From the NCBI GenBank assembly GCA_003142435.1, contig PLMI01000039.1, positions 1-11,762 on the forward strand: a DNA stretch of 11,762 nt, in the 5' to 3' direction. The notes beneath the pieces were generated by a model. That model saw only the letters and a list, made by a program, of their open reading frames with translations, searched no databases and was not told where the DNA came from. Shown here one piece after another: positions 1-6,641 of the stretch (position 1 is its first letter; each line of letters opens with the position of its first letter). The translations under genes and the position numbers were made by a program. Origin of the DNA: Coxiellaceae bacterium (lineage in GTDB: Bacteria; Pseudomonadota; Gammaproteobacteria; UBA9339).

Positions 1-828
1 GTTTATTTAATCAACCACAGTAATTTGATTTTATGCAATAGTAATAATCTTTCTGGAACTGCCGCCGGCGGTACCTCCACATCTGCAGCTGAAGCAAATG
101 CTTACGGAATATATAGCAATATCTCTGCGATAACAATCAGCGGTAATAATAATGCAATTACTGCAACTGCAAATGCTGGTAATACTACGGGTGATTATTC
201 TTATGCTGGTGCATATGGATATGGGTTATATACTTACAACAATAGCACTGTAACAATCAGCGGCAATAATAATGCAATTACCGCAACTGCAAATGGCGGT
301 AATACCACAGGAAATTATTCTTATGCTAGCGCAGCTGGGGACGGTTTATATGCCTATTACAATTGTACTGTAACAATTAGTGGTAATAATAACATGATTA
401 CTGCATCTGGAAATGGCGGTAATATCACTGCCAGCTCATTTTATACAGGTCAAGCTGGATCTACTGCTGTAGGATTAATTGCCGACACGGACTCTGTAGT
501 AAATATATCCGGCAACGGTAACATCATTAATGCAACGTCTTCCGGAGGACAAATTAATAATATTAAAGATTTTGGAATTGCCTATGGTATGGAAGCATTA
601 AGTTCCACAATCAATTTTGGCGGCAACATTACAGGAACAAAAATTATTGTCAATGGCAACAGCACATCGACAGGTATTTATGCCAATGATTCTTCACTGC
701 AAATAAATGGAACAACTAATACAAATTTAAATGAATATAATAACCTGATTTCCTTTACAAAAGGACAGACTAGCGGACCCGATGGTTATAAAATTGATTG
801 GATTGGCACTGGGACTTTAGCCTGGTAG
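1..828 (+). CDS. Gly/Asn-rich beta-helix repeat protein, 3' part (5' end outside window)
   Basis: The frame is open from base 1 to the TAG at 826-828, so this is the C-terminal 275 residues of a longer protein. The first possible start inside the window (TTG at 25) is not convincing. The sequence is rich in Gly, Asn, Ser, Thr and Tyr. It repeats a rung of the type G-(I/L)-Y-x(5-7)-(V/I)-x-I-S-G-N-N-N about four times, then in weaker form (INFGGN, LQINGTTN). Such short hydrophobic strands followed by Asn-rich turns are typical of right-handed parallel beta-helices in secreted or surface proteins, including autotransporter passengers. No autotransporter barrel (about 250-300 residues) follows. 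The protein ends in Gly-Thr-Leu-Ala-Trp, so it is either not an autotransporter or has lost its barrel. Function and substrate are unknown. A terminator follows directly, so it is the last gene of its transcript. Confidence 0.75.
   Translation, partial: VYLINHSNLILCNSNNLSGTAAGGTSTSAAEANAYGIYSNISAITISGNNNAITATANAGNTTGDYSYAGAYGYGLYTYNNSTVTISGNNNAITATANGGNTTGNYSYASAAGDGLYAYYNCTVTISGNNNMITASGNGGNITASSFYTGQAGSTAVGLIADTDSVVNISGNGNIINATSSGGQINNIKDFGIAYGMEALSSTINFGGNITGTKIIVNGNSTSTGIYANDSSLQINGTTNTNLNEYNNLISFTKGQTSGPDGYKIDWIGTGTLAW
127..546 (+). repeat. 120-bp in-frame tandem repeat inside the beta-helix gene
   Basis: The anchor acaatcagcggtaataataa recurs at 133, 253 and 373 (a few substitutions), exactly 120 bp apart, which is 40 codons. 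A fourth, diverged copy is offset by about 129 bp (gtaaatatatccggcaacgg at 499). Units one and two are the most alike at DNA level, including the tail aatac(t/c)ac(g/a)gg, which suggests recent duplication. Each unit codes for about two beta-helix rungs. The length is in frame, so copy number could vary without breaking the gene. Confidence 0.85.
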
Positions 829-832
829 AACT

Positions 833-863
833 CTACGATTTAAGTATAAATGTAGTCTTTTTT
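833..863 (+). terminator. Intrinsic terminator after the beta-helix gene
   Basis: The hairpin is CTAC (833-836), a bulged G, ATTTA (838-842), loop AGTA, TAAAT (847-851), GTAG (852-855). It is followed directly by TCTTTTTT (856-863). It begins 5 nt after the TAG stop at 826-828. The stem is AT-rich, so it is moderate in strength, but the position and T-tract fit a rho-independent terminator. Confidence 0.65.
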
Positions 864-869
864 CCCACA

Positions 870-937
870 CTCCTTGCGCGGCTTTTGCTCTGTAAGTATA
901 ATTAAACGCATCTTATTTAGACCACCGTCGCAAGGAG
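870..937. repeat. 9-bp inverted repeat covering the -35 region and the ribosome-binding site
   Basis: CTCCTTGCG (870-878) is the exact reverse complement of CGCAAGGAG (929-937), with 50 nt between the arms. The right arm contains the Shine-Dalgarno of the gene at 944. The left arm overlaps the predicted -35. If transcription began upstream of 870, the left arm could mask the ribosome-binding site. From the predicted TSS near 909 the left arm is not transcribed, so the repeat could instead be a pair of protein-binding half-sites, or chance. Confidence 0.4.
874..902 (+). promoter_or_regulatory. Sigma70-type promoter for the amylosucrase-like gene
   Basis: There is a -35 TTGCGC (874-879, 3 of 6 consensus), a 17-bp spacer and a perfect -10 TATAAT (897-902). 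Transcription would start near 909 and give a leader of about 35 nt. The Shine-Dalgarno AAGGAG (932-937) lies 6 nt before ATG 944. Confidence 0.6.
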
Positions 938-943
938 AAAGTA

Positions 944-2827
944 ATGAAGAAAAATCATCCAATAAAAGAAAAAGACAAAGCTGAAAACTCATTTCAAAAA
1001 CGTCTCGATGCCTATATGGGCTTTGTGGCCGAAAAATATTATTCACTTTACGGCCAAAACAAAGAAAAATTCAACGAATTAACAGAAATAATCAAAGAAG
1101 CTTTTGCACAAAGAAAAGACGCTTTACGCCACAAAGACCTGGAAAGGGAAAATCACCAGGATTGGTTTTTATCGCAAAAAAACGTCGCGATGTCGCTTTA
1201 CGTTGATTTATTCAGCGAGACCTTAAACAACTTAAAATCAAAAGTAAATTATTTAAAGGAGCTGGGAGTTAATTTTGTTCATTTCATGCCTCTTCTTAAA
1301 ACAAGGCAAGGCCCGGATGACGGCGGATTTGCGGTAAGCAGTTATTCAGAAATAAATCCCAAACTTGGCACGATGCAAGATTTCGAAGAACTAAACGACA
1401 TCATGCGCAAAGAAGGGATTGCGACTTGCATTGATTTTGTTGCCAATCACACTGCCAAAGAACATGAATGGGCAATGCGTGCAAGAGCCGGCGAAAAAGA
1501 ATATCAGGATATGTATTACATGTATGATAGTTACGATATTCCATCACAATTTGAAAAACATTTGGCAAATACTTTTCCTGAATTAGCTCCCGGCAATTTC
1601 ACGTATCAAAACGACATCCACAAATGGGTATTTACAACTTTTTATGAATTTCAATGGGATTTAAATTACAAAAACCCAAATACGCTAAATAAAGTGATCA
1701 AAGAAATGCTGTTTCTTTTAAACCGCGGCGTAGACGTAATACGAATTGATGCAATAAGGCATATTTGGAAAGAAGTCGGCACTGATTGCTCCAACTTGCC
1801 GCAAGTACACGTGATTGTTGCCATAATCAAAGTAGTCACCAGCATTGTCGCGCCCGGTGTAATTTTTTTAGGCGAAGCAGTGACCTCACAAAGAAATATT
1901 TTAGAGTATTTTGGCACCAAGCAAAACGGCTGCGAACTAATGTACAACGTAACTTTGATGACAAGTTTGTGGAGTTCTCTTGCAACCCGCAATGTAAAAT
2001 ATATGCAGCATTGCATGCAAAACAGCCCAAAATTGCCTGAAGGCGTTGCCCTGGTAAATTATATCCGCTGCCACGACGATGCCGATTTTATCATTGAAGA
2101 GCACGAAATTCAGTCGCTTGGCTTAAGCTCTTTTTGGCACAAACAATTTTTAATAGATTTCTACAAAGGTAGTTTTCCAGGAAGTTTCTCCCGCGGTGAA
2201 ATTTATTCTTATGACGAAAGAACCAGAAACGCTAGAATTTCTGGTACTTTAGCATCAATGTGCGGACTTGAAAAAGGTTTGTATGAGCATGACAGGTTTC
2301 AAGTCGATTACGCTTATCGCCGAATTTTGCTTTTGTATGGTGTTTTACTTACCTTTCACGGAATTCCGCTTATTTACAGTTGCGATGAAATTGCAACTCT
2401 TAACGATTATTCTTATAAACACCATCAAGAAAAGCGCATAGATTCACGCTGGCTGCATCGCTCAAAATTCAATTGGCACAAAGCAGAACTGCGCCATAAT
2501 ATGACGACATCGGAAGGTGTTGTGTTCAACGGTTTAAAAAAGCTTATTGCCATTAGAAAAAATGAGCCGGTATTTCACTCTGCAATTCCAATTGTAACTT
2601 TCGACACCTGGAATCACGGAGTTTTTGGCGGTTTTAAAAAACTTGAAGGCGAAACTTTTGTGTTGCTGGCGAATTTCACGGAGCATTATCAATATATCGA
2701 CGTCAATGCTTTAAAAAATACAGGATTTAATGGTTTGTTTACAGATCTAATACAAAACCAGGAGCTAAGCTTAGAGTCGCAAAATATTTATTTAAAACCA
2801 TATGAGTTTTTGTGGTTGAAACAATAA
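944..2827 (+). CDS. Amylosucrase-like alpha-glucan enzyme (GH13 subfamily 4)
   Basis: The 627-residue protein matches the length and order of motifs of Neisseria amylosucrase, which transfers glucose from sucrose onto a growing alpha-1,4-glucan and releases fructose. The (beta/alpha)8 catalytic residues are visible: nucleophile D269 in VIRIDA (with R267), acid/base E311 in FLGEA, D378 in RCHDDA, and H169 in FVANHT. The two residues forming the salt bridge that closes the sucrose pocket in the Neisseria enzyme (D144 and R509) correspond to D126 in DDGGFAVSSY and R502 in DSRWLHR. The C-terminal beta domain ends in LKPYEFLWL. There is no signal peptide, so it is probably cytosolic. Compared with the Neisseria protein, an extra stretch lies near residues 443-456 (loop 8 area). 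The start is set by AAGGAG upstream of ATG 944. No sugar transporter or kinase is adjacent, so it stands alone. A sucrose hydrolase of the same subfamily is the main alternative; the conserved pocket favours sucrose as donor. Confidence 0.9.
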   Translation: MKKNHPIKEKDKAENSFQKRLDAYMGFVAEKYYSLYGQNKEKFNELTEIIKEAFAQRKDALRHKDLERENHQDWFLSQKNVAMSLYVDLFSETLNNLKSKVNYLKELGVNFVHFMPLLKTRQGPDDGGFAVSSYSEINPKLGTMQDFEELNDIMRKEGIATCIDFVANHTAKEHEWAMRARAGEKEYQDMYYMYDSYDIPSQFEKHLANTFPELAPGNFTYQNDIHKWVFTTFYEFQWDLNYKNPNTLNKVIKEMLFLLNRGVDVIRIDAIRHIWKEVGTDCSNLPQVHVIVAIIKVVTSIVAPGVIFLGEAVTSQRNILEYFGTKQNGCELMYNVTLMTSLWSSLATRNVKYMQHCMQNSPKLPEGVALVNYIRCHDDADFIIEEHEIQSLGLSSFWHKQFLIDFYKGSFPGSFSRGEIYSYDERTRNARISGTLASMCGLEKGLYEHDRFQVDYAYRRILLLYGVLLTFHGIPLIYSCDEIATLNDYSYKHHQEKRIDSRWLHRSKFNWHKAELRHNMTTSEGVVFNGLKKLIAIRKNEPVFHSAIPIVTFDTWNHGVFGGFKKLEGETFVLLANFTEHYQYIDVNALKNTGFNGLFTDLIQNQELSLESQNIYLKPYEFLWLKQ

Positions 2828-2909
2828 ATAAAGACCTGGGAGCGAATAATTTGTTTTATGAACTCGCAATACCGTGATTGATAAAATTATTACTTATATC
2901 GAATTCAGG
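2828..2909. other. Convergent intergenic spacer, possible shared terminator
   Basis: This 82-bp spacer separates two convergent genes. AATAATTT (2845-2852) and AAATTATT (2884-2891) are complementary but 31 nt apart, and no hairpin followed by a T-run is evident. If transcription ends here by an intrinsic mechanism, the signal is weak. Confidence 0.3.
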
Positions 2910-4355
2910 TTATTTAGTTAGCGGCGCCTTTGTCGCGCCTGGCTGACCATTTCCAGAAACAGGAGGACTTCCGACAGGACCCGCATCAAATGCTGGTAAC
3001 GGTGAAGGCTCTGCAGTTTTTTTGAGAGGTTCTGCTGTTTTTGGTGGAACTGGAAAAATACCCGCTGTTCCAGGCGCAGATACTTTTACTGCTGATGCCT
3101 TTAGTTCTTGATGCAGACGTTTCACCTTATCTTCCAATGGAACATCCCTCATTTTACTAAAATCAACGGCGTTGTCATCAATTTGAATACCTTGCAAATT
3201 GGCATCATCTTTAACAATTGTAGAAATTGTGCTCCTAATCTCTGCTTCATCATGGGTTGCATGTCTAGAAGGTCGCCCGCAACAATAAAGAAATTCATCA
3301 ATTTGTTTTAATGCCTGTATTTTAGTTTTCCCAATCGGTGATTCATCAAAAATCTCTATTGCATCAAGAGGTGTAATTATAGCAAACACTCTATTTTGAC
3401 CTCGGGGTAAACTACCTGTTCTTATGGAGGCATTTAGTATTCCCAAAACATCATCAGCAGAAAACAAAGGAGAAATTCCATCCTCTTTTTCTTTACATTT
3501 ATCCAATAATTTGGTTAATGTTTTTTCTGCAATATTTTTTACAGTTTCCCTCATTTTCTCTTCAGTAGAATTTGGATGGTAAATACCCAAACCGGATACT
3601 GCTAACGAAGCACCATTTGCATCTGTTGAAGAATTTTTATCATAGAAAAATTGCGCCCTGGGCTTTTCTGCTGCTGCAGCAGGATTATCTTCAGGCCTAG
3701 TCTCTGTAAATACATCAAATGAAAACACAGGTGAAGCTGGAGCTTTAGGAGAAGAATCTTTATTAGGAGATACAGCAGCAGAAGATGAAGAACTATCTGG
3801 CTGTGGCGCAGTACCAGAAAGAGGCTCAGTGCCAAAAGATGGTGATAATGGCTTAGCTGCTGCTTTCGATGGATCTGAAGTTTCTGAATGAGATAGATTA
3901 TCTTCTGTTAAATCTATGGGTGATATTTTTTCATATACTATACATCCTTGGGTTTCTAACTTTTGATTTATTTCCTGGGGTAAAAAATTGAAATCTTCCA
4001 ATTTCAATTGAATCTCGCACCCTGTTGGTATAACTGTCTTAGTCATCATATCTAATCTAGTTAGATCTGTAATCGTGAGACCCGCTCTTTTTATGTACTT
4101 CTGCAATTCAGAAAAATATCGCCGGCCATCCGCCATGTCATCCGGCTCAAAAATTAATGAAAAGGTCGAAGGATTTTCGAGAAGTTCAAATCTTTTTGGC
4201 ATCCCAAGTGGCGGTGTTAAGTGTTTATTCAACTCACCCGTCAAAACTGCTCCTATTCCCTTTGCGATTTCTTCGCGGGATTTTCCACCTGATAAATTAA
4301 AGCTCAATGGCTTCAACAATTCTTTTTCTTTATTTTCTGTCGTAGGTCGTAACAT
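2910..4355 (-). CDS. Unrecognised 481-residue protein with Ser/Pro/Ala-rich linker
   Basis: I do not recognise a family. There are no signal peptide and no membrane segments, so it is probably cytosolic or exported by a signal-independent route. Three parts can be seen. Residues 1-145 look like a mixed alpha/beta domain (FSLIFEPDD, GCEIQLKLEDFNFL). Residues 150-235 form a low-complexity linker rich in Ser, Pro and Ala, with a run of five Ser at 188-192. Residues 262-425 form a charged, mostly helical region (EEKMRETVKNIAEKTLTKLL, a Cys-Cys at 358-359, EDKVKRLHQELKASAVKV). The last 55 residues are Pro/Ala-rich with the short repeat KTAEP. ATG 4355 is preceded by GGTGA about 6 nt upstream. The architecture of ordered domains joined by disordered tails resembles secreted effectors of host-associated bacteria, but nothing in the sequence proves this. 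Confidence 0.7.
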   Translation of the reverse strand: MLRPTTENKEKELLKPLSFNLSGGKSREEIAKGIGAVLTGELNKHLTPPLGMPKRFELLENPSTFSLIFEPDDMADGRRYFSELQKYIKRAGLTITDLTRLDMMTKTVIPTGCEIQLKLEDFNFLPQEINQKLETQGCIVYEKISPIDLTEDNLSHSETSDPSKAAAKPLSPSFGTEPLSGTAPQPDSSSSSAAVSPNKDSSPKAPASPVFSFDVFTETRPEDNPAAAAEKPRAQFFYDKNSSTDANGASLAVSGLGIYHPNSTEEKMRETVKNIAEKTLTKLLDKCKEKEDGISPLFSADDVLGILNASIRTGSLPRGQNRVFAIITPLDAIEIFDESPIGKTKIQALKQIDEFLYCCGRPSRHATHDEAEIRSTISTIVKDDANLQGIQIDDNAVDFSKMRDVPLEDKVKRLHQELKASAVKVSAPGTAGIFPVPPKTAEPLKKTAEPSPLPAFDAGPVGSPPVSGNGQPGATKAPLTK

Positions 4356-4646
4356 AATTCACCGATATAATTTATTAAATGATTTTTATCTGTTAATTCG
4401 TAGAGCTAACCATAAATATAAAACATCACAATATTTTTATAATTTTAGTGCATTTTCTAAAAAAATGCCGCATTTTACCTACTTTTCTGGTTTATTTGCG
4501 AAAAATTTTATAATAAATCGTAAGTATTTGATTTTACTAATATTTTTTATTACATGTTTTTAGGCAAAATTGGTGATTTTCATCCTCGTAAAAATGAATA
4601 ACCCATTTTTATGTCAACTCATGGTTATGATAATATATGAGTCACG
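4356..4646. other. AT-rich divergent intergenic region
   Basis: This 291-bp spacer lies between the divergent 481-residue gene (minus) and the export operon (plus), so it should hold promoters for both. It is very AT-rich. A TATGAT (4626-4631) close to the permease start could be a -10, but no good -35 is found 16-18 bp upstream. On the minus strand several TATA-like boxes are equally plausible. No RNA gene or clear operator was seen. Confidence 0.4.
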
Positions 4647-5783
4647 ATGAACGGACTTTTACGGATAGCTTTAAAATTATTAGTCGCTGATAAAGGGAAA
4701 TTTTTCACTCTCATAACAGGCATTACCTTTGCTGTTTTTCTGATGATGCAAATGACATCGACTTTTTCCGGAATAATCAAAAAAACATCTTCTGATATAG
4801 AAAATATTGGCGCAAAAATGTGGGTAATGGATAAATCCGTAAAAAGTGCCAGAGATAATTTTCCTTTACCAAATTATATTTTGGATGCAGTGCGCAGTAT
4901 CAATGGTGTGAAATTTGCTCTGCCTATTTATTTTGGCAGCGGCAGCGTAAGGCTAAGTAGCGGCACATATCAATCCGCGGCAATCATTGGCCTTGACGAC
5001 ACGACGCTTTTTGGCCGGCCACAAATGATCTCCGGTGAAATAAGTTCAATTTACAATGACGATTCTTTTCTTGTTGTAAAAGATGCTGACTATGTGAAAC
5101 TTAACAGCCCGAAAATAGGAACGGTATTTGAGGTAAACGACCATCGCGGGGTAGTCACGGGACTTGCCAAAACTGCCTCAGGTGGAATTTTTGGAACACC
5201 AACACTTTACACAACATATAATCGCGCTATTAAAGACTTGCCGACAACGCGTTTTACAATTTCTTATGTTTTAGTTGAACCTAATAGCGATAAAGACATC
5301 GAACACATTCGCCAAGAAGTCGACAAGCTATCATATCTAGCTCTTACTAAAGAAGAATTCATCACTAAAAATGCTGATTATTATGTTTATAAAACAGGAA
5401 TTGGCACTAACGTTTTGATCATGACAGTGATAAGTTTTATTATTGGATTATCAATCGCGGGACAAACTTTTTATACTTTTGTTTTAGAAAACTTAGAAAA
5501 ATTTGGCGCACTCAAAGCTATTGGCGCAAAAAAAAATGAACTAATTCAAATGTTGCTATTTCAAGCGGGTATTGTCGGTTTTCTTGGCTACGGGTTTGGC
5601 GTTTTTCTTTCATCAGTTTTAATTGCCCTCGCAAAATTGCACATCCCAGATTACGCATCAATTGTTACTTTTTTAAGCCTTAGCGTATCATTTATCATGG
5701 TAATCATCATTGTTGCTTTTTCCAGTTATATCGGTATAAGAAAAGTAATCAAAATAGAACCATTTGATATTTTCCGGGGTTAA
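4647..5783 (+). CDS. ABC exporter permease, DevC/MacB-FtsX type
   Basis: The 378-residue inner-membrane protein has the four-helix layout of the FtsX/MacB permease class. One N-terminal helix (about residues 17-40) is followed by a roughly 210-residue periplasmic domain and three C-terminal helices (about 251-276, 301-328, 341-364). Between the second and third helices lies KFGALKAIGAKKNEL (285-299), the cytosolic coupling motif of this class. The end, KIEPFDIFRG, is also typical. The gene order permease, ATPase, HlyD-like adaptor resembles the DevBCA exporters of cyanobacteria and their proteobacterial relatives. In mechanotransmission-type transporters the permease drives substrate from the periplasm out through an outer-membrane channel rather than across the inner membrane. 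The only upstream in-frame signal is a TGA stop at 4638, so ATG 4647 is the first start. No strong Shine-Dalgarno precedes it. Substrate is unknown. Confidence 0.88.
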   Translation: MNGLLRIALKLLVADKGKFFTLITGITFAVFLMMQMTSTFSGIIKKTSSDIENIGAKMWVMDKSVKSARDNFPLPNYILDAVRSINGVKFALPIYFGSGSVRLSSGTYQSAAIIGLDDTTLFGRPQMISGEISSIYNDDSFLVVKDADYVKLNSPKIGTVFEVNDHRGVVTGLAKTASGGIFGTPTLYTTYNRAIKDLPTTRFTISYVLVEPNSDKDIEHIRQEVDKLSYLALTKEEFITKNADYYVYKTGIGTNVLIMTVISFIIGLSIAGQTFYTFVLENLEKFGALKAIGAKKNELIQMLLFQAGIVGFLGYGFGVFLSSVLIALAKLHIPDYASIVTFLSLSVSFIMVIIIVAFSSYIGIRKVIKIEPFDIFRG

Positions 5784-5940
5784 TATACTCCTCGCAAATA
5801 GGATCTCGGGTTGTCGCAGATAGACCCGAGCAGTTTGGAATTTACGCTAGGCGGCGAGGAGAGAGCGACAGGAGTGTATATTTACATACATGACTGTCGC
5901 GAACGATGAAGCCAACAACGCGTAAAACCAAAATGCGAAG
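5784..5940. repeat. Structured palindromic repeat element A between permease and ATPase genes
   Basis: This 165-bp gap inside the operon is full of nested inverted repeats. CTCCTCGC (5788-5795) pairs with GCGAGGAG (5854-5861) and encloses the hairpin CTCGGGT (5805-5811) / ACCCGAG (5824-5830). TTTGGaaTTTACGC (5834-5847) pairs with GCGTAAAaCCAAA (5920-5932). Within it, GCGACAG (5865-5871) pairs with CTGTCGC (5894-5900), and at the centre TGTAT (5875-5879) pairs with ATACA (5886-5890) around a 6-nt loop. It is GC-richer than its surroundings and has no T-run, so it is not an ordinary terminator. It may modulate or stabilise the operon mRNA. Its centre resembles elements at 7744-7862 and 9371-9494. 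Confidence 0.65.
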
Positions 5941-5948
5941 GGTATAAA

Positions 5949-6641
5949 TTGATTCTACAAGCAAAAAATATAGTCAAATGGTTCGGAGAAGAAGACAATA
6001 AAACTTACGCTTTAAGAGGCGTTAGCTTGAATTTGAAGTTTGGTGAAATGCTTTACGTTGTCGGCCCTTCAGGATCCGGAAAAACCACACTTCTTAGCAT
6101 TATCTCAGGAATTCTACGGCCCAACGAGGGCGAGGTAATTTTTAAAGACAAAGTTATCTGGCAATTAGATGAAGATGCTATGGCAAATTTTCGACTTTAT
6201 TCTATTGGCTTCGTGTTTCAAGATTTTCATCTATTTCCACTTTTAACCAGCCTTGAAAACGTTGCCATTCCTTTGCTCCTGCAAAGAAAAAGTTGGGACG
6301 AAAGCCTTGCCAGAGCCGAAAAATATTTAGAAATAGTAGGCCTTAAGAACAGAGAACATCTGGAGCCGCACAGGTTAAGCATTGGCGAACAGCAACGGGT
6401 TGCTATTGCCAGAGCAATAATTTCTGAGCCAGAGTTACTTATTTTCGATGAGCCCACTGCGTCTCTAGACGGCGACACAGGTAAAAAAATCATTTCTTTT
6501 GTTAAAGAAAATATCTTGAATGAAAAACGCTCTATTATGATCGTCACGCACGATGATAGAATATATCAATTTGCCACTCGCGCATTGCGAATTGAAGATG
6601 GTAAAATAGCCGGCGAGATGGAGACTCTAAATGAAAGTTAA
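5949..6641 (+). CDS. ABC exporter ATPase (LolD/MacB/DevA class)
   Basis: The 230-residue nucleotide-binding protein energises the permease encoded just upstream. Walker A is GPSGSGKTT (39-47), the Q-loop glutamine is Q91 (GFVFQDFHLFP), Walker B is LLIFDEP (163-169), the D-loop is ASLD (171-174) and the switch histidine is H201 (VTHDD). The ABC signature reads LSIGEQQR (143-150) instead of the usual LSGGQQQR, so one glycine and the first glutamine of the motif are replaced. The start is TTG 5949: no ATG or GTG lies in frame between the TGA at 5907 and this codon, and AAGGG (5938-5942) sits 6 nt upstream. That ribosome-binding site is right at the edge of palindromic element A. The 3' end overlaps the adaptor gene by 11 nt, which suggests translational coupling. 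Confidence 0.9.
   Translation: MILQAKNIVKWFGEEDNKTYALRGVSLNLKFGEMLYVVGPSGSGKTTLLSIISGILRPNEGEVIFKDKVIWQLDEDAMANFRLYSIGFVFQDFHLFPLLTSLENVAIPLLLQRKSWDESLARAEKYLEIVGLKNREHLEPHRLSIGEQQRVAIARAIISEPELLIFDEPTASLDGDTGKKIISFVKENILNEKRSIMIVTHDDRIYQFATRALRIEDGKIAGEMETLNES

Noticed and set aside
127..486. Regular 120-bp repeats as a CRISPR array
   Set aside because: The whole unit is similar rather than short repeats with unique spacers, the period is too long, and it is coding sequence with beta-helix rungs.
840..1046. Minus-strand open frame across the terminator and the start of the amylosucrase-like gene
   Set aside because: It overlaps a well supported terminator, promoter and gene start, and codes for no recognisable protein.
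1666..2040. Three overlapping open frames opposite or out of frame within the amylosucrase-like gene
   Set aside because: They lie entirely within a gene with clear catalytic motifs and read as shadow translations without recognisable domains.
4075..4563. Open frame of 162 codons on the plus strand
   Set aside because: Its first two thirds are antisense to the N-terminal coding region of the 481-residue minus-strand gene and the rest runs through AT-rich spacer. No ribosome-binding site and no family-like sequence.
5805..5830. CTCGGGT/ACCCGAG hairpin as an intrinsic terminator after the permease gene
   Set aside because: No T-run follows; the sequence continues cagtttgg. Termination here would also cut the operon in two.
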